Positions 41,750 through 51,605 of a stretch of DNA of 54,813 nt are shown piece after piece. The translations under genes and the position numbers were made by a program. How positions within the stretch are numbered: position 1 is the first letter of the stretch; the number at the start of each line of letters is the position of its first letter. The notes under the pieces are model-generated. The model ran no database searches and was not told the DNA's origin. It worked only from the letters and a program-made list of their open reading frames with translations. This DNA comes from Desulfovibrionales bacterium (GTDB taxonomy: Bacteria > Desulfobacterota > Desulfovibrionia > Desulfovibrionales > Desulfovibrionaceae), in assembly GCA_030156255.1 (NCBI GenBank), contig JASGMV010000026.1, positions 1 through 54,813 of the forward strand. The letters run 5' to 3'.

Positions 41750-43855
41750 ATGGTGGACGACGGCCGGCCGGAACAGGCGCCCCCTTCTTTTTGGATGTTG
41801 CCTTTGCGCATTATGCAGTGTGCGGAATCGGAAGAGCTTCCGGAAGACGCCGTGCGCTCCATGCTGGAGCATCTTCGCAGCTGCGCCGACGTCGAACTCG
41901 CGGCGGTTCTGGCGGATGTGGGGGGGCGCATTCGCCACTTCGTGGCGGCGCCCTCGGGCGCTTCCAGCGTCGAAGGCTGCGTCAAGGGCCGCGATCCTTT
42001 GCAATGCGCTTGCGGTCGGCTGCTTCGAGGCGAACGGCCGGACGGGGCTTTTCTGAACGCGCGCGGAAGCCTGAAGATCAACAATACGGAGCAGCAGCGC
42101 GCTTTGGCCGACGCCTCCCCGGAGCTTGGCCTGACGTGCCTGCCCGGCGACATCGCCTCGGCGGCGGTGTTCCCCCTCTGGGGCGCGAATCGCCGCATGG
42201 GCGTGCTGATGCTGGCGGACAGCCGGCCCGATCGTTTTCCTTTCGAAAAGTTCGAATTTTTGGAGCAGGCCGCAGGCGGGGTCGCCCGCGTCATGCGCTG
42301 GCGTTTGGAGCAGGGGCGGCGCGAGTCCTTCGGTCTGGCCTCGGTGTTGAGCTACGAGATGCGTACGCCGGCCAACGCCTTGCTCGGGCTGGTCCAGATG
42401 GCCGCCGGGGCGAAGAAGACCGAAGAGGTCCGCGAATACGTGGGCATGGCCGGCGTCGCCGCCGAAGAACTGCTGCATCGCATGGATGTGATGCTGAATA
42501 TCTTCCGGCTGGCCGAAGGATCTCTGAAAGCGGAGACCAAGCCGTTCGCTCCGAGCAGTCTGGCTGCGGGCGCGGCCCAGGCCACGGAGCCCAAGGCGGC
42601 CGACAGGCAATTGAAGCTGCGCTACCGGCTGGACCCGGAGATTCCCTCCGTCTTGATGGGGGACGAGAGCCTGTTGAAGGTGTCGCTGGTCAATCTTTTG
42701 GAGCATTGCCTGGAGCGCGTCAGCCAGGGAGAGGTCGGGCTGGACATTGTTCTGCTGGACGCTTTGACGGAAGAGTCGGCGGTCGACGTTCGTTTTAAGG
42801 TCTGGGACACGGGGCCGGCCATCGACCGGGAGCGCGCCCTCCGGTTGTTGCGGATGGACCCTGTCACGCGGGCCATGGGGCCGGTGGAAGAGACGGCCGA
42901 CATTGGGCTGGCCCTCGCCGCCAGACTTGTCGAGGCGATGGGCGGCGAGCTGCGTTTGTCCAGCCCTCCGCGTCTGGGCCTGGAGGCGTCCTTCTCGCTT
43001 CGGTTCGATCGCGCGCCGGCGGACGCTGCGGACTCCTGCTCCCTCGACTGTCCGTCGCCCGGCGCCGTCGCTTCCGACGACGAGAGGGTGCGCAGCGTGC
43101 TGGTGGCTGAAGACAACCTCATCAGCTGTCGGATGATTGACATTTTTCTGCGAAAACAGAATTTTCGGCCCGTGTGCGTGGAGAACGGAGTTTTGGCGTT
43201 GCGAGCTTTGGCCCGAGAGCGCTTCGATTTGGTGCTCATGGACGTGCAGATGCCGGAGATGGACGGTTTGACCGCTGCGCAGCGCATCCGCGAGGGGGCG
43301 GCCGGGGAGGGCAACCGGGACGTCCCGATCATCGCCATGACGGCCCATGTGCTGGGCGACAACAAAGAGAGTTACCTGAACGCCGGCATGGACGGCTATG
43401 CGGCGAAGCCGGTGGACCTGGCCAGCCTCGCCAGGCTGATCGAGGAGGTGCTGGCGGCCAGAGGGCGCGCCAACCGGGGGACGAAGCTGGCGACGGCCGA
43501 AGCCGAAGCGACAGGCTCCCTCATGGTGCTGGATCGCGTCCGCCTGTTGCAGCGTTACCAGGGCGACAGGACGCTGGTGAATGAACTTTACCAGGCGTTC
43601 ATGGAGGACGGGCCGGCCAGGCTTCAACTCCTGCGTTCGTCCTTGGAGGCCGCGGACCTCGGTGGCTTGGCCAAAGCGGCGCATTCCCTCAAGGGAATGC
43701 TCGGCGTGGTGTTCGCCAACAAGGCCATGAAATTGGCCGCCGAGCTGCAGGATGCGGCTCTGGTCGGCCGCAAGGGCGCTTCCGGTGATTTGACCGAGCG
43801 CCTGTGCGCCGCCCTGGACGAAGTATTCGAGGAACTGCGCCGGGGCGTCGTCTAG
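41750..43855 (+). CDS. Hybrid kinase-like protein with Tyr in place of phospho-acceptor His; REC and HPt intact
   Basis: From ATG 41750 (GGAG upstream) the protein is 701 residues: GAF-like (about 30-185), DHp, ATPase-like, receiver (449-570) and HPt (595-700). The DHp box reads LSYEMRTPANALLG with Y202 where the His of SHELRTP should be. The ATPase domain is also worn: NLLEHCLER (H319 for the Mg-binding Asn) and DTGPAI for DxGxG. In contrast the receiver keeps D498 (LVLMDVQMPEMDG) and the HPt keeps H645 (AAHSLKGMLG). It can probably not autophosphorylate but could relay phosphate from another kinase. Confidence 0.85.
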   Translation: MVDDGRPEQAPPSFWMLPLRIMQCAESEELPEDAVRSMLEHLRSCADVELAAVLADVGGRIRHFVAAPSGASSVEGCVKGRDPLQCACGRLLRGERPDGAFLNARGSLKINNTEQQRALADASPELGLTCLPGDIASAAVFPLWGANRRMGVLMLADSRPDRFPFEKFEFLEQAAGGVARVMRWRLEQGRRESFGLASVLSYEMRTPANALLGLVQMAAGAKKTEEVREYVGMAGVAAEELLHRMDVMLNIFRLAEGSLKAETKPFAPSSLAAGAAQATEPKAADRQLKLRYRLDPEIPSVLMGDESLLKVSLVNLLEHCLERVSQGEVGLDIVLLDALTEESAVDVRFKVWDTGPAIDRERALRLLRMDPVTRAMGPVEETADIGLALAARLVEAMGGELRLSSPPRLGLEASFSLRFDRAPADAADSCSLDCPSPGAVASDDERVRSVLVAEDNLISCRMIDIFLRKQNFRPVCVENGVLALRALARERFDLVLMDVQMPEMDGLTAAQRIREGAAGEGNRDVPIIAMTAHVLGDNKESYLNAGMDGYAAKPVDLASLARLIEEVLAARGRANRGTKLATAEAEATGSLMVLDRVRLLQRYQGDRTLVNELYQAFMEDGPARLQLLRSSLEAADLGGLAKAAHSLKGMLGVVFANKAMKLAAELQDAALVGRKGASGDLTERLCAALDEVFEELRRGVV

Positions 43856-43866
43856 AGTATATTACA

Positions 43867-43943
43867 TGAGAAATGCTGCAGGCATTTCTCAGCGACTGTT
43901 GAAAAAAGCATTGAATGCAGGCCGCCGTTTTTGACCGGCCTGC
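43867..43943. other. Two hairpins between the hybrid kinase gene and psd
   Basis: TGAGAAATGC (43867-43876) pairs with GCATTTCTCA (43882-43891). Further on, GCAGGCCG pairs with CGGCCTGC (about 43917-43943). Neither has a T-tract. They may end the kinase transcript or be part of a short repeat. Confidence 0.4.
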
Positions 43944-43987
43944 TGAAGCGCAACGCGCCGGTCGCCGGCGCAAACCGGGGAGATACG

Positions 43988-44632
43988 ATGCTCAAGCCCT
44001 CCACCGGCGTCTGTCCGGAAGGCTATCCTTGTATTTTGTTCACGGCTCTGGCCGCAGTGATTTTCGCCTTGATCGATTGCTGGCCCATGGCGCTGATTCT
44101 GCTCGTGCTGGATGGATTCGTGCTGAATTTCTTCCGCGACCCGGAGCGGGTTCCTCCGGAAGACTCCGATGCGGCGGTTTCCCCCGCCGACGGCAAAGTG
44201 GTCAAAGTCGAGCGCGCCATTGATCCGTTCACGGGCGAGCCGCGCACGGCGATCTGCATTTTCATGAACGTTTTCAACGTGCACGTGAACCGCATGGCGG
44301 TCTCCGGACGCATCGAAAAGCTGCGTTACATCCCCGGCGCCTTTTTCAACGCCAGCCTGGACAAGGCCAGCGAAAAGAACGAACGGCTGGCCATTCAGGT
44401 GCGGGGAGAGAGCAACCGCACCTTCACCATGGTCCAGATCGCCGGGCTGGTGGCCCGCCGAATCGTCTGCCGGGTGGAGAAGGGTGACAAGCTGAAGCGC
44501 GGCGAGCGTTTCGGCATGATCAAGTTCGGCTCCCGGGTGGACCTCTATCTGCCGGACGCCTACCGCCCCCTGGTCAACGTGGGCGATCGCGTCAGGGCCG
44601 GGGAGTCGGCCATCGCCGGAAAAAGGCCTTGA
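43988..44632 (+). CDS. psd: Phosphatidylserine decarboxylase, archaeal type
   Basis: From ATG 43988 (ribosome site GGGGAG) the proenzyme is 214 residues, the short form without the long N-terminal extension. It has two hydrophobic segments near the start, SPADGKVVKVE, FMNVFNVHVNRMA and the self-cleavage region IKFGSRVDLYLP, where the Ser becomes the pyruvoyl group. It makes phosphatidylethanolamine in the inner membrane. The next gene makes its substrate, so the pair is a pathway unit. Confidence 0.93.
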   Translation: MLKPSTGVCPEGYPCILFTALAAVIFALIDCWPMALILLVLDGFVLNFFRDPERVPPEDSDAAVSPADGKVVKVERAIDPFTGEPRTAICIFMNVFNVHVNRMAVSGRIEKLRYIPGAFFNASLDKASEKNERLAIQVRGESNRTFTMVQIAGLVARRIVCRVEKGDKLKRGERFGMIKFGSRVDLYLPDAYRPLVNVGDRVRAGESAIAGKRP

Positions 44633-44678
44633 CGTTGCTGGGGGATGATGATTATGTCGTACCTGTTACAGGTGTTAC

Positions 44679-45446
44679 ATGAATATCAAGAGCAAGACGA
44701 TTCCACGCAAGGGAGTGTACATTCTCCCCAATCTGCTGACCATCGCCAGCCTTTTTACGGGCTTTTTGGGCCTGACCTGGGCTGCTCGCGGGGAGTTCGA
44801 GTCTTGCGCCGTGGCGATTTTCGTCAGCGCCCTGTTTGACGGACTGGACGGCAAGGTGGCCCGGCTCACGGGCGCCAGCAGCGATTTCGGCATTCAGCTG
44901 GACTCGTTGGCCGATTTGGTGGCGTTCGGGGTCACCCCCGCCTTCATGGTCTATTTTTGGAAGCTGGAGATATTCGGCCGGTTGGGCCTGCTGGCGTGTT
45001 TCCTTTTCGCGGCCTGCGGCGCCCTGCGTCTGGCCCGGTTCAATGTGCAGACCAAAGTCATCTCCAAGAAATTCTTCATCGGGCTGCCCATCCCGGCCGC
45101 CGGCTGCACCCTGGCTTCGCTGGTGCTCTTCGCGCCCTACCTGCCGGACTCGCTGCCCGAAAAGGCGTTGCCCGTCGCCGCGCTGGTGCTGGCCTACGCG
45201 TTGTCTTTTCTTATGGTCTCCACGGTGCGCTACGCATCCTTCAAGGATCTGGGCCTGGTCAAGGCCCATCCTTTCAGCGCCATGGTGACGGCCATCCTTC
45301 TCTTTGTGCTCGTGGCTTCGCAACCGAAGCTGCTGGGTTTCTTGATTCTTCTCGGTTACCTCGCTTCCGGGTTGATTTACACGCTGTTCGTGCTATCCCG
45401 CCGTAGCGCCCGGATGCTACGAGGGTCCTCCCAGGACATCTCGTAA
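44679..45446 (+). CDS. pssA: CDP-diacylglycerol-serine O-phosphatidyltransferase
   Basis: The 255-residue membrane protein has the CDP-alcohol phosphatidyltransferase motif in FDGLDGKVARLTGASSDFG followed by QLDSLAD (DGxxAR...G...D...D), and about seven hydrophobic helices. It condenses CDP-diacylglycerol with serine to phosphatidylserine, the substrate of Psd. It starts 46 bases after psd. The leuACDB genes follow; whether they share a transcript is unclear because a 176-base gap with hairpins intervenes. Confidence 0.95.
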   Translation: MNIKSKTIPRKGVYILPNLLTIASLFTGFLGLTWAARGEFESCAVAIFVSALFDGLDGKVARLTGASSDFGIQLDSLADLVAFGVTPAFMVYFWKLEIFGRLGLLACFLFAACGALRLARFNVQTKVISKKFFIGLPIPAAGCTLASLVLFAPYLPDSLPEKALPVAALVLAYALSFLMVSTVRYASFKDLGLVKAHPFSAMVTAILLFVLVASQPKLLGFLILLGYLASGLIYTLFVLSRRSARMLRGSSQDIS

Positions 45447-45487
45447 CATACCCACACCCCCTTCGGGCCGGATTTCGGCCGGCCGCC

Positions 45488-45590
45488 ATGACGTTTCTCC
45501 GTGCTTGCCACGGAGTTGGTGAGCGTATACTCTGCATTTCCGCCTGAATGGCCGAAATCGGAGGTCGCCAACGGGTCCTGTTTGGACCTG
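45488..45590 (+). promoter_or_regulatory. Possible leu leader with short ORF and hairpins
   Basis: Between pssA and leuA a 19-codon frame, MTFLRACHGVGERILCISA, runs from ATG 45488 to a TGA near 45545. Hairpins CTCCGTG-CTTGC-CACGGAG (45497-45515) and GGTCC-TGTTT-GGACC (45574-45588) lie in and after it. Only two Leu codons occur, and neither hairpin has a T-tract, so attenuation control is weakly supported. Confidence 0.25.
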
Positions 45591-45622
45591 GATCGCAACT
45601 ATCAGGATAAGGGAGCAAAGCA

Positions 45623-47161
45623 ATGTCGGATATCGTCTATATTTTCGACACAACGCTGCGCGACGGCGAGCAATCTCCGGGCGCCACCATGAATCAGCAG
45701 GAAAAGGTTCGGCTGGCCCGCCAGCTGGAGTCCCTGGGCGTGGACATTATCGAGGCCGGATTCCCGGCCGCCAGCCAGGGAGATTTCGAAGCCGTGCAGG
45801 CCATCGCCGCAGGCGTCAACGACATCCAGGTGGCCGGCCTGTGCCGGACCATGCCCGGCGACATCGACCGGGCGTGGAATGCGGTCAAGGATGCGAAGAA
45901 TCCCCGCATCCACACCTTCATCGCCACCTCGGACATCCACATGGAGTTCAAGCTGCGCAAGAGCCGCGAGCAGGTTCTTGAAATGACCGAAGCCGCCGTG
46001 AAGCAGGCGGTGAAGCACACGTCCAACGTGGAGTTTTCCGCGGAAGACGCTTCGCGCTCGGACTGGGAGTTCCTGGCCCGGGTGGTTGCAACCGCCATCA
46101 AAGCCGGCGCGACGACCATCAACATTCCGGACACCGTGGGCTACGCCCAGCCCCAAGAGTTCGGTGAGCTGATCGCCTATCTGCTGGAAAACGTTTCGGA
46201 CAGCCATAAGGCCATCTTCAGCGTCCATTGCCACAACGATCTCGGGCTGGCCGTCGCCAACACCCTGGCCGCCATCAAGGCCGGAGCGCGCCAGGCCGAG
46301 GTGACGCTTTCCGGCATCGGCGAGCGGGCCGGCAACACCTCCCTGGAGCAGGTGGTCATGAACCTGGCCTCGCGGCCGGACTTCTACGGTTTGAATTGCG
46401 GCGTGGACACCGAGCGGCTGTTCCCGTCCTGCCGGCTGCTGTCGACCATCATCGGCCAGCCCATTCCTCCGTATCAGCCCATCATCGGGAACAACGCCTT
46501 CGCCCACGAGTCCGGCATCCACCAGGACGGCATGCTCAAGAACCGGCTGACCTACGAGATCATGACTCCGGCCAGCGTGGGCCGCAAGGGGACGGATATC
46601 GTCATAGGCAAGCATTCCGGGCGCCACGCCCTGAAGGGCAAGGTGGAGGAGCTGGGCTACAAGCTGGCCGACGAGCAACTCGCCGTGGTCTTCGAGGCGG
46701 TCAAGGCTTTGGCCGACAAGAAGGAGCACATCTTCGACGAAGACGTGGAGGCGCTGGTCCTGGAAAAGATCTTCCGGATGAGCGACCAGTATGTGCTCAA
46801 AGACCTCATCGTGACCACCGGCACGGGCTCCATTCCTCCCAACGCCGCCATCTGCATGACGGTCAACGGCGAGGAGAAGAAGGTTTCGTCCTTCGGCGCA
46901 GGCCCCATCGACGCGGTGTTCAACGCCGTGGACGAACTGACGGGACTCGAGCCCACGCTGGAGCGCTTCCAGATCAACGCCATCACCGGCGGCAGCGACG
47001 CCCAGGGCGCGGTGACCGTCCGGGTGGAGGAATCCGGCGTCAAGGCCGTGGGCCGGGGCGCGCACGAGGACGTCATCACGGCCAGCGCCATGGCCTACGT
47101 CAACGCCATGAACAGGCTCGCTAAAATGAAAGAGGAGGTACGCGAATGCGCCACACTTTAG
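45623..47161 (+). CDS. leuA: 2-Isopropylmalate synthase
   Basis: The 512-residue protein begins with the signature [16 protein letters not shown] and has the metal-binding [12 protein letters not shown], plus a C-terminal regulatory (LeuA dimer) domain that senses leucine ([13 protein letters not shown]...). It condenses acetyl-CoA with 2-oxoisovalerate, the first committed step of leucine synthesis. It ends with TAG, overlapping leuC by 16 bases. It heads the leuA-leuC-leuD-leuB run. Confidence 0.97.
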   Translation: MSDIVYIFDTTLRDGEQSPGATMNQQEKVRLARQLESLGVDIIEAGFPAASQGDFEAVQAIAAGVNDIQVAGLCRTMPGDIDRAWNAVKDAKNPRIHTFIATSDIHMEFKLRKSREQVLEMTEAAVKQAVKHTSNVEFSAEDASRSDWEFLARVVATAIKAGATTINIPDTVGYAQPQEFGELIAYLLENVSDSHKAIFSVHCHNDLGLAVANTLAAIKAGARQAEVTLSGIGERAGNTSLEQVVMNLASRPDFYGLNCGVDTERLFPSCRLLSTIIGQPIPPYQPIIGNNAFAHESGIHQDGMLKNRLTYEIMTPASVGRKGTDIVIGKHSGRHALKGKVEELGYKLADEQLAVVFEAVKALADKKEHIFDEDVEALVLEKIFRMSDQYVLKDLIVTTGTGSIPPNAAICMTVNGEEKKVSSFGAGPIDAVFNAVDELTGLEPTLERFQINAITGGSDAQGAVTVRVEESGVKAVGRGAHEDVITASAMAYVNAMNRLAKMKEEVRECATL

Positions 47162-48402
47162 CGGAAAAAATATTGTCAGAAAAAACCGGTCGGGATGTCC
47201 AGGCCGGGGAGATCACCCCTTGTCCGGTGAGCCTCGTTTTGGCCAACGACATCACCATGCCGCTGGGAATCAAGTCTTTCAGGGCCATGGGCGCCGAAGC
47301 GGTCTTTGACAAGGGCCGGATCGCCATGGTCATGGACCATTTCACTCCCAACAAGGATCTGGCCTCCGCCGAGCAGGTGAAAGTCTGCCGGGAGTTCGCC
47401 AAAGAGCAGGAGATCGTCCACTACTACGAGGGAGGAAACTGCGGGGTGGAGCACGCCCTGTTGCCCGAACTCGGGCTGGTGGGCCCCTGGGACGTGGTCA
47501 TCGGCGCGGACAGCCACACCTGCACCTACGGCGGGGTCGGCGCTTTCGCCACGGGCATGGGCTCCACGGACATCGCCGCGGCCATGGCCCTGGGCGAGAC
47601 CTGGTTCAAGGTTCCGCCGACCATCCGGGTCGAGATCACCGGCAAGCTGCCGGAGTTCGTGGGGGGCAAGGACCTTATTTTGGAGCTCATCGGCCGCATC
47701 GGCGTCTCGGGCGCCCTGTACCGGGCCTTGGAGTTCGGCGGCGACACGGTGGACAACCTGTCCATCGAGGGGCGTCTGACCATGGCCAACATGGCCATCG
47801 AGGCCGGCGGCAAGGTCGGCCTGTTCCCGTGCGACGACAAGACGCTGGCCTACTGCGCCGAGCACGGCCGGCCGGGCGCCAAGCTTCTGGAGCCGGACGA
47901 AGGCGCCTCCTACGAGCGCGTGGTGGAGATCGACGCTTCGAAGTTGACCTCGCGCGTGGCCTGCCCGCACTTGCCCGATAACGTGAAGCCTGCGTCCGAA
48001 GTCGGCGACCTGCCCATTGACCAGGCCGTCATCGGGTCGTGCACCAACGGCCGCATCAGCGACTTGCGCGAGGCCGCGGCCGTGCTCAAGGGCCGCAAGG
48101 CCGCCCCCGGCGTGCGGCTCATCATTCTGCCCGCCACCCCGGCGATCTGGCGCCAGGCCATGCGCGAAGGCCTGTACGAGATTTTCCTCGACGCCGGCGC
48201 CGTTGTCGGCCCGCCCACCTGCGGACCGTGCCTGGGCGGACACATGGGCATTCTGGCCGCGGGCGAACGCGCCGTGTCCACCACCAACCGCAACTTCAAG
48301 GGCCGCATGGGCAGCCTGGAAAGCGAGGTCTATCTCGCCTCTCCGGCCGCCACGGCCGCTTCCGCCGTGGCCGGCCGCATCGTCGACCCGGCCAGCCTGT
48401 AG
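47146..48402 (+). CDS. leuC: 3-Isopropylmalate dehydratase large subunit
   Basis: The 418-residue protein is the aconitase-like subunit, with 4Fe-4S ligands in VIGSCTNGR and GPPTCGPCLGGHMG and the GADSHTCTYGGVG segment. The length matches the short bacterial/archaeal form. With LeuD it isomerises 2- to 3-isopropylmalate. It starts inside the end of leuA, giving coupled translation, and ends with TAG directly before an AGGAGGA ribosome site for leuD. Confidence 0.97.
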   Translation: MRHTLAEKILSEKTGRDVQAGEITPCPVSLVLANDITMPLGIKSFRAMGAEAVFDKGRIAMVMDHFTPNKDLASAEQVKVCREFAKEQEIVHYYEGGNCGVEHALLPELGLVGPWDVVIGADSHTCTYGGVGAFATGMGSTDIAAAMALGETWFKVPPTIRVEITGKLPEFVGGKDLILELIGRIGVSGALYRALEFGGDTVDNLSIEGRLTMANMAIEAGGKVGLFPCDDKTLAYCAEHGRPGAKLLEPDEGASYERVVEIDASKLTSRVACPHLPDNVKPASEVGDLPIDQAVIGSCTNGRISDLREAAAVLKGRKAAPGVRLIILPATPAIWRQAMREGLYEIFLDAGAVVGPPTCGPCLGGHMGILAAGERAVSTTNRNFKGRMGSLESEVYLASPAATAASAVAGRIVDPASL

Positions 48403-48414
48403 GAGGAGGATCGT

Positions 48415-48915
48415 ATGCAAGCCAAGGGAAAGGCCCACAAACTGGGCGACCACATCGACACCGACGCCATCATCCCGGCCATTTACCTGGTGTCCACCGA
48501 CCCCGAGGAACTGGGATCGCATTGCATGGAAGGCTTGGAGCCCGGTTGGATCAAACGCACGGCTCCCGGCGACGTCATGGTCGCGGGCGAGAATTTCGGC
48601 TGCGGCTCCAGCAGAGAGCACGCTCCCGTATCCATCCTGGGAGCGGGCGTTCCGGTGGTTGTCGCCAAAAGCTTCGCCCGTATCTTCTACCGCAACAGCT
48701 TCAACATGGGTTTGATCCTCATGGAGCTGGGCGACGCGGCGGACCGCATCTCCGACGGCGACGAATTGGAGATCGACACCGAGCAGGGCGTGGTCAAGAA
48801 CCTCACCACCGGAGAGACTCTGAAGACCAACCCCGTGCCCGAGTTCATGCAAAAGATCGCCTCGGCCGGGGGACTGGCCGGGTACGTGAAACAGCGTTTG
48901 GCCGAGCGGGCGTAA
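48415..48915 (+). CDS. leuD: 3-Isopropylmalate dehydratase small subunit
   Basis: The 166-residue protein is the swivel subunit, with [15 protein letters not shown] and the Arg/Ser substrate-binding loop, followed by [14 protein letters not shown]. It follows leuC by 12 bases with a strong AGGAGGA ribosome site. The length is typical of the short LeuD form that pairs with this kind of LeuC. Confidence 0.97.
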   Translation: MQAKGKAHKLGDHIDTDAIIPAIYLVSTDPEELGSHCMEGLEPGWIKRTAPGDVMVAGENFGCGSSREHAPVSILGAGVPVVVAKSFARIFYRNSFNMGLILMELGDAADRISDGDELEIDTEQGVVKNLTTGETLKTNPVPEFMQKIASAGGLAGYVKQRLAERA

Positions 48916-48972
48916 CGTCCGCAAGAGGATAGGAGACCGATCGCGCAGGAGCGTTTTGAAAAAATCTTTGTC

Positions 48973-49094
48973 CAGGCCGTTCAAAGATGGCGAGATGCAA
49001 GGCGCAGGAAAAATCCAAAGCCGGCGCGTAACGAGTACGCGAGGCTTTGGATTTTTCGCAGCAACGCAGCAGAGCGCCATTTTTCAACGGCCTG
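48973..49094. repeat. 122-base intergenic repeat with terminal inverted repeats
   Basis: Ends CAGGCCGTTCAAAGATGG (48973-48990) and CCATTTTTCAACGGCCTG (49077-49094) are imperfect inverted copies, 16 of 18 matching. Inside, AAAAATCCAAAGCC pairs with GGCTTTGGATTTTT, and GATGCAAGGCGC and CGCAGCAACGCAGCAG are present. These words occur in a repeat family I know from deltaproteobacterial genomes. It lies between leuD and leuB. A second, more worn copy is at 51606-51728. Confidence 0.75.
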
Positions 49095-49106
49095 TTAGGA
49101 GCTACA

Positions 49107-50189
49107 ATGAAAATTTGCCTATTGCCCGGAGATGGGATCGGGCCGGAGGTGGTCCGGCAAGCGGTGCGGGTCCTGGAGGCTACGGCCGCCAAGCATGCGT
49201 TCTCCGTGGAGACTAGCGAAGCCCTGATCGGCGGGGCGGCCATCGACGCCAAAGGCGAACCGCTGCCGCAAGAGACCATCGACGCCTGCCAGGCTTCGGA
49301 CTCGGTGCTGCTGGGCGCCGTGGGCGGGCCCAAGTGGGACAACGTTGACCGGTCCATCCGGCCGGAGGTCGGCCTGCTCGGCATCCGCAAGGCCATGGGC
49401 CTGTTCGCCAACCTTCGGCCGGCTTCGCTTTTCCCCGAGCTGGCCGCGGACTGCCTGCTGCGCGAGGATATTCGCAGCAAGGGGCTCGACGTGCTGGTGG
49501 TGCGCGAACTGACCGGAGGCATCTACTTCGGCGAGCCCAAGGGCCGGGAAGTCCGCGATGGCGAGCGCGTGGCCTACAACACCATGGTCTATAGCGAGAG
49601 CGAAATCCGCCGCATCGCCAAGGTCGCCTTCGAGGCAGCCCGCAAGCGCCGTGGCAGGGTCTGCAGCGTGGACAAGGCCAACGTGCTGGACGTGTCCATG
49701 CTCTGGCGGGAAGTGGTGACGGAGACGCACAAGGACTACGCCGACGTGGAGTTGTCCTATTTGTACGTGGACAACGCCTCCATGCAGCTCGTGCGCGATC
49801 CCTCGCAGTTCGACGTGCTTCTCACCGGGAACCTGTTCGGCGACATCCTTTCGGACGAAGCTGCGGTCATCACGGGCTCCATCGGCATGTTGCCGTCCGC
49901 GTCCCTGGGCGCGGGGCGTCCTGGTTTGTACGAACCCGTGCACGGCAGCGCTCCGGACATCGCCGGCCAGAACAAGGCGAATCCCCTGGCCACGATTTTG
50001 TCCGCGGCCATGATGCTGCGCCACGACTTCGACATGCAGGATGCGGCGCAGAACATCGAACGGGCGGTGGGCGAGACGTTGGCCCAGGGCTTGCGCACCG
50101 GCGATCTGATGCGCGGCCAGACCGGCCTCAAACTGGCCTCGTGCAGCGAAATGGGCGACGCCGTTGTAGCCAATATCGCGAAAAACTAA
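49107..50189 (+). CDS. leuB: 3-Isopropylmalate dehydrogenase
   Basis: From ATG 49107 (ribosome site TTAGGAG) the protein is 360 residues. It has [15 protein letters not shown], the substrate loop [14 protein letters not shown], the catalytic Lys of [11 protein letters not shown] and the metal-binding [12 protein letters not shown], plus the HGSAPDIAG coenzyme segment that favours NAD. It oxidises and decarboxylates 3-isopropylmalate. It is separated from leuD by the 122-base repeat, which may alter expression from the operon. Confidence 0.97.
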   Translation: MKICLLPGDGIGPEVVRQAVRVLEATAAKHAFSVETSEALIGGAAIDAKGEPLPQETIDACQASDSVLLGAVGGPKWDNVDRSIRPEVGLLGIRKAMGLFANLRPASLFPELAADCLLREDIRSKGLDVLVVRELTGGIYFGEPKGREVRDGERVAYNTMVYSESEIRRIAKVAFEAARKRRGRVCSVDKANVLDVSMLWREVVTETHKDYADVELSYLYVDNASMQLVRDPSQFDVLLTGNLFGDILSDEAAVITGSIGMLPSASLGAGRPGLYEPVHGSAPDIAGQNKANPLATILSAAMMLRHDFDMQDAAQNIERAVGETLAQGLRTGDLMRGQTGLKLASCSEMGDAVVANIAKN

Positions 50190-50335
50190 TGGGTTGCGAT
50201 GCCGAAAAGGGTTACGCTGCAACGAGCTATGAGCGCATTGCAATGTTGAACAAGTTGAGATGCTTGCCGAGAAGTGCTTGCAGGTTGGCTGCGCCCGCCG
50301 TTCAGCAAGCATTTCAAGCGTAACATGCTCGAATG

Positions 50336-50370
50336 ATGGGAGTGGAAAGTTTTGAACTTTCCACTCCCAT
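50336..50370 (+). terminator. Stem-loop after the leu genes
   Basis: ATGGGAGTGGAAAG (50336-50349) pairs perfectly with CTTTCCACTCCCAT (50357-50370). There is no clear T-tract, so it may be a terminator of weaker type or an RNA end stabiliser. Confidence 0.6.
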
Positions 50371-50457
50371 ACATCGCCGCGCGGAAGCGGGTCGCGCCCA
50401 ATGATACGGTGCGAAATACGGCGTCAAACGGATTGCAACCACGGGAAAAGGACGAAC

Positions 50458-51579
50458 ATGGCTTGGACCCTGCAAAGCCGGCTCGGTTTACGGCTGGCTG
50501 TCTTGTTGGCCGTCATGGCCGCGGCGGCAGTGGTCATGTTCGTAAACTTCTATAAAATTGAAGTCGCCAGACGCCAACTTGACCGAGAGCAGAACGTTCT
50601 TCGAACCGGAGTGCTCGCGGCCGGACGCCTGGAGGACTTGAGCCTGGGGCTTGGCCGTACGGGAGAAAAAGGCCGTCTTGTCCAGGAAGGCCTGACCCGC
50701 GTCGCCGGGCGCATCAAGACTTTGGGGAATGCGCCGGCCGGTTCCTTCCTGTCCGGCGATTCGCTTGCCTCCCTGGCGAATTTGTCCCAGATGGCGTTGT
50801 TGATGGCGGACCCGACTTTGCCGGCCGACGAGCAGGAACGGCAGTCCGAAACCCTGCGCCTGGAGGCCAAAGAGGCGGCCGGCCGGCTTGCCGACGCTCT
50901 CGGAAAGCTTGAAATCGAAGCTCGCGCGGACGTTCAGTCCCTTTTCAAACAGCAGTTCGTGTTGCTGGCCGTGGCGCTTGGTTCCTTGCTGTTGCTGGCG
51001 GTCGGCGTGCTGCTTCCCTTGGCCCGCGGCGTGTTGAGCCAGCGCCGGGAGCTGGCGCGGACTCGGGAGACGTTGGCGAAGCTGGCCACCATCGACCCCT
51101 TGACCAAAACCTACAATCGGAAGAAACTGCGCGAGGTCGGACAGTTGGAGATCGAGCGCGCCAAGCGTTATCACGCCCCGTTGTCGGCCATGCTGATCGA
51201 CGTGGACGGATACCGCAGCCACAACGCCGCCCTGGGATATGAAGGCGGCGACCGGATGTTGGCCGACCTTGCCGATCTGCTCCGGCGCTCCATCCGGGTC
51301 ACGGATATGCTGTTCCGTTGGCGGGGCGGGCGTTTTTTGGTGCTGGCGCCGCACATCGAGGAAGACCAGGCCGCCGGGTTCGCCGAGAAGCTGCGGCTCG
51401 CCGCGGAGTCCGCGGAGCTGGCGCCGGGCCGGTCCGTGACCATCAGCCTGGGCTACGGGGAGTTGCAACCCGGCGAAGACCTGGATGCGTTTATTCTTCG
51501 CTTGAAGGCTGCGTTGTCCCGAGCTCAGGCCAACGGAAAAAGCCAGTGCGCCCCGGCCGACCACAGCGCCCCGGCGTAG
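50458..51579 (+). CDS. Membrane protein with degenerate GGDEF domain
   Basis: From ATG 50458 the protein is 373 residues: a membrane helix at 10-30, a periplasmic helical sensor part (about 33-165), a second helix at 166-190 and a GGDEF-like domain at 205-365. It keeps DPLTKTYNRKKL and LIDVDGYRSHN, but the active-site motif is GGRFL (290-294, 51325-51339) instead of GGDEF/GGEEF, so diguanylate cyclase activity is unlikely. It may bind a nucleotide or act through protein contacts. A HAMP domain is not evident. Confidence 0.8.
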   Translation: MAWTLQSRLGLRLAVLLAVMAAAAVVMFVNFYKIEVARRQLDREQNVLRTGVLAAGRLEDLSLGLGRTGEKGRLVQEGLTRVAGRIKTLGNAPAGSFLSGDSLASLANLSQMALLMADPTLPADEQERQSETLRLEAKEAAGRLADALGKLEIEARADVQSLFKQQFVLLAVALGSLLLLAVGVLLPLARGVLSQRRELARTRETLAKLATIDPLTKTYNRKKLREVGQLEIERAKRYHAPLSAMLIDVDGYRSHNAALGYEGGDRMLADLADLLRRSIRVTDMLFRWRGGRFLVLAPHIEEDQAAGFAEKLRLAAESAELAPGRSVTISLGYGELQPGEDLDAFILRLKAALSRAQANGKSQCAPADHSAPA

Positions 51580-51605
51580 CGGAGTGTGCAAGAAGCCTCA
51601 TATCC

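Noticed and set aside
41642-43684. 680-codon minus-strand open frame opposite the hybrid kinase gene
   Set aside because: The plus-strand gene has clear receiver and HPt motifs; the antisense frame has none.
47176-49080. 634-codon minus-strand open frame opposite leuC and leuD
   Set aside because: Antisense of two certain genes; composition-driven.
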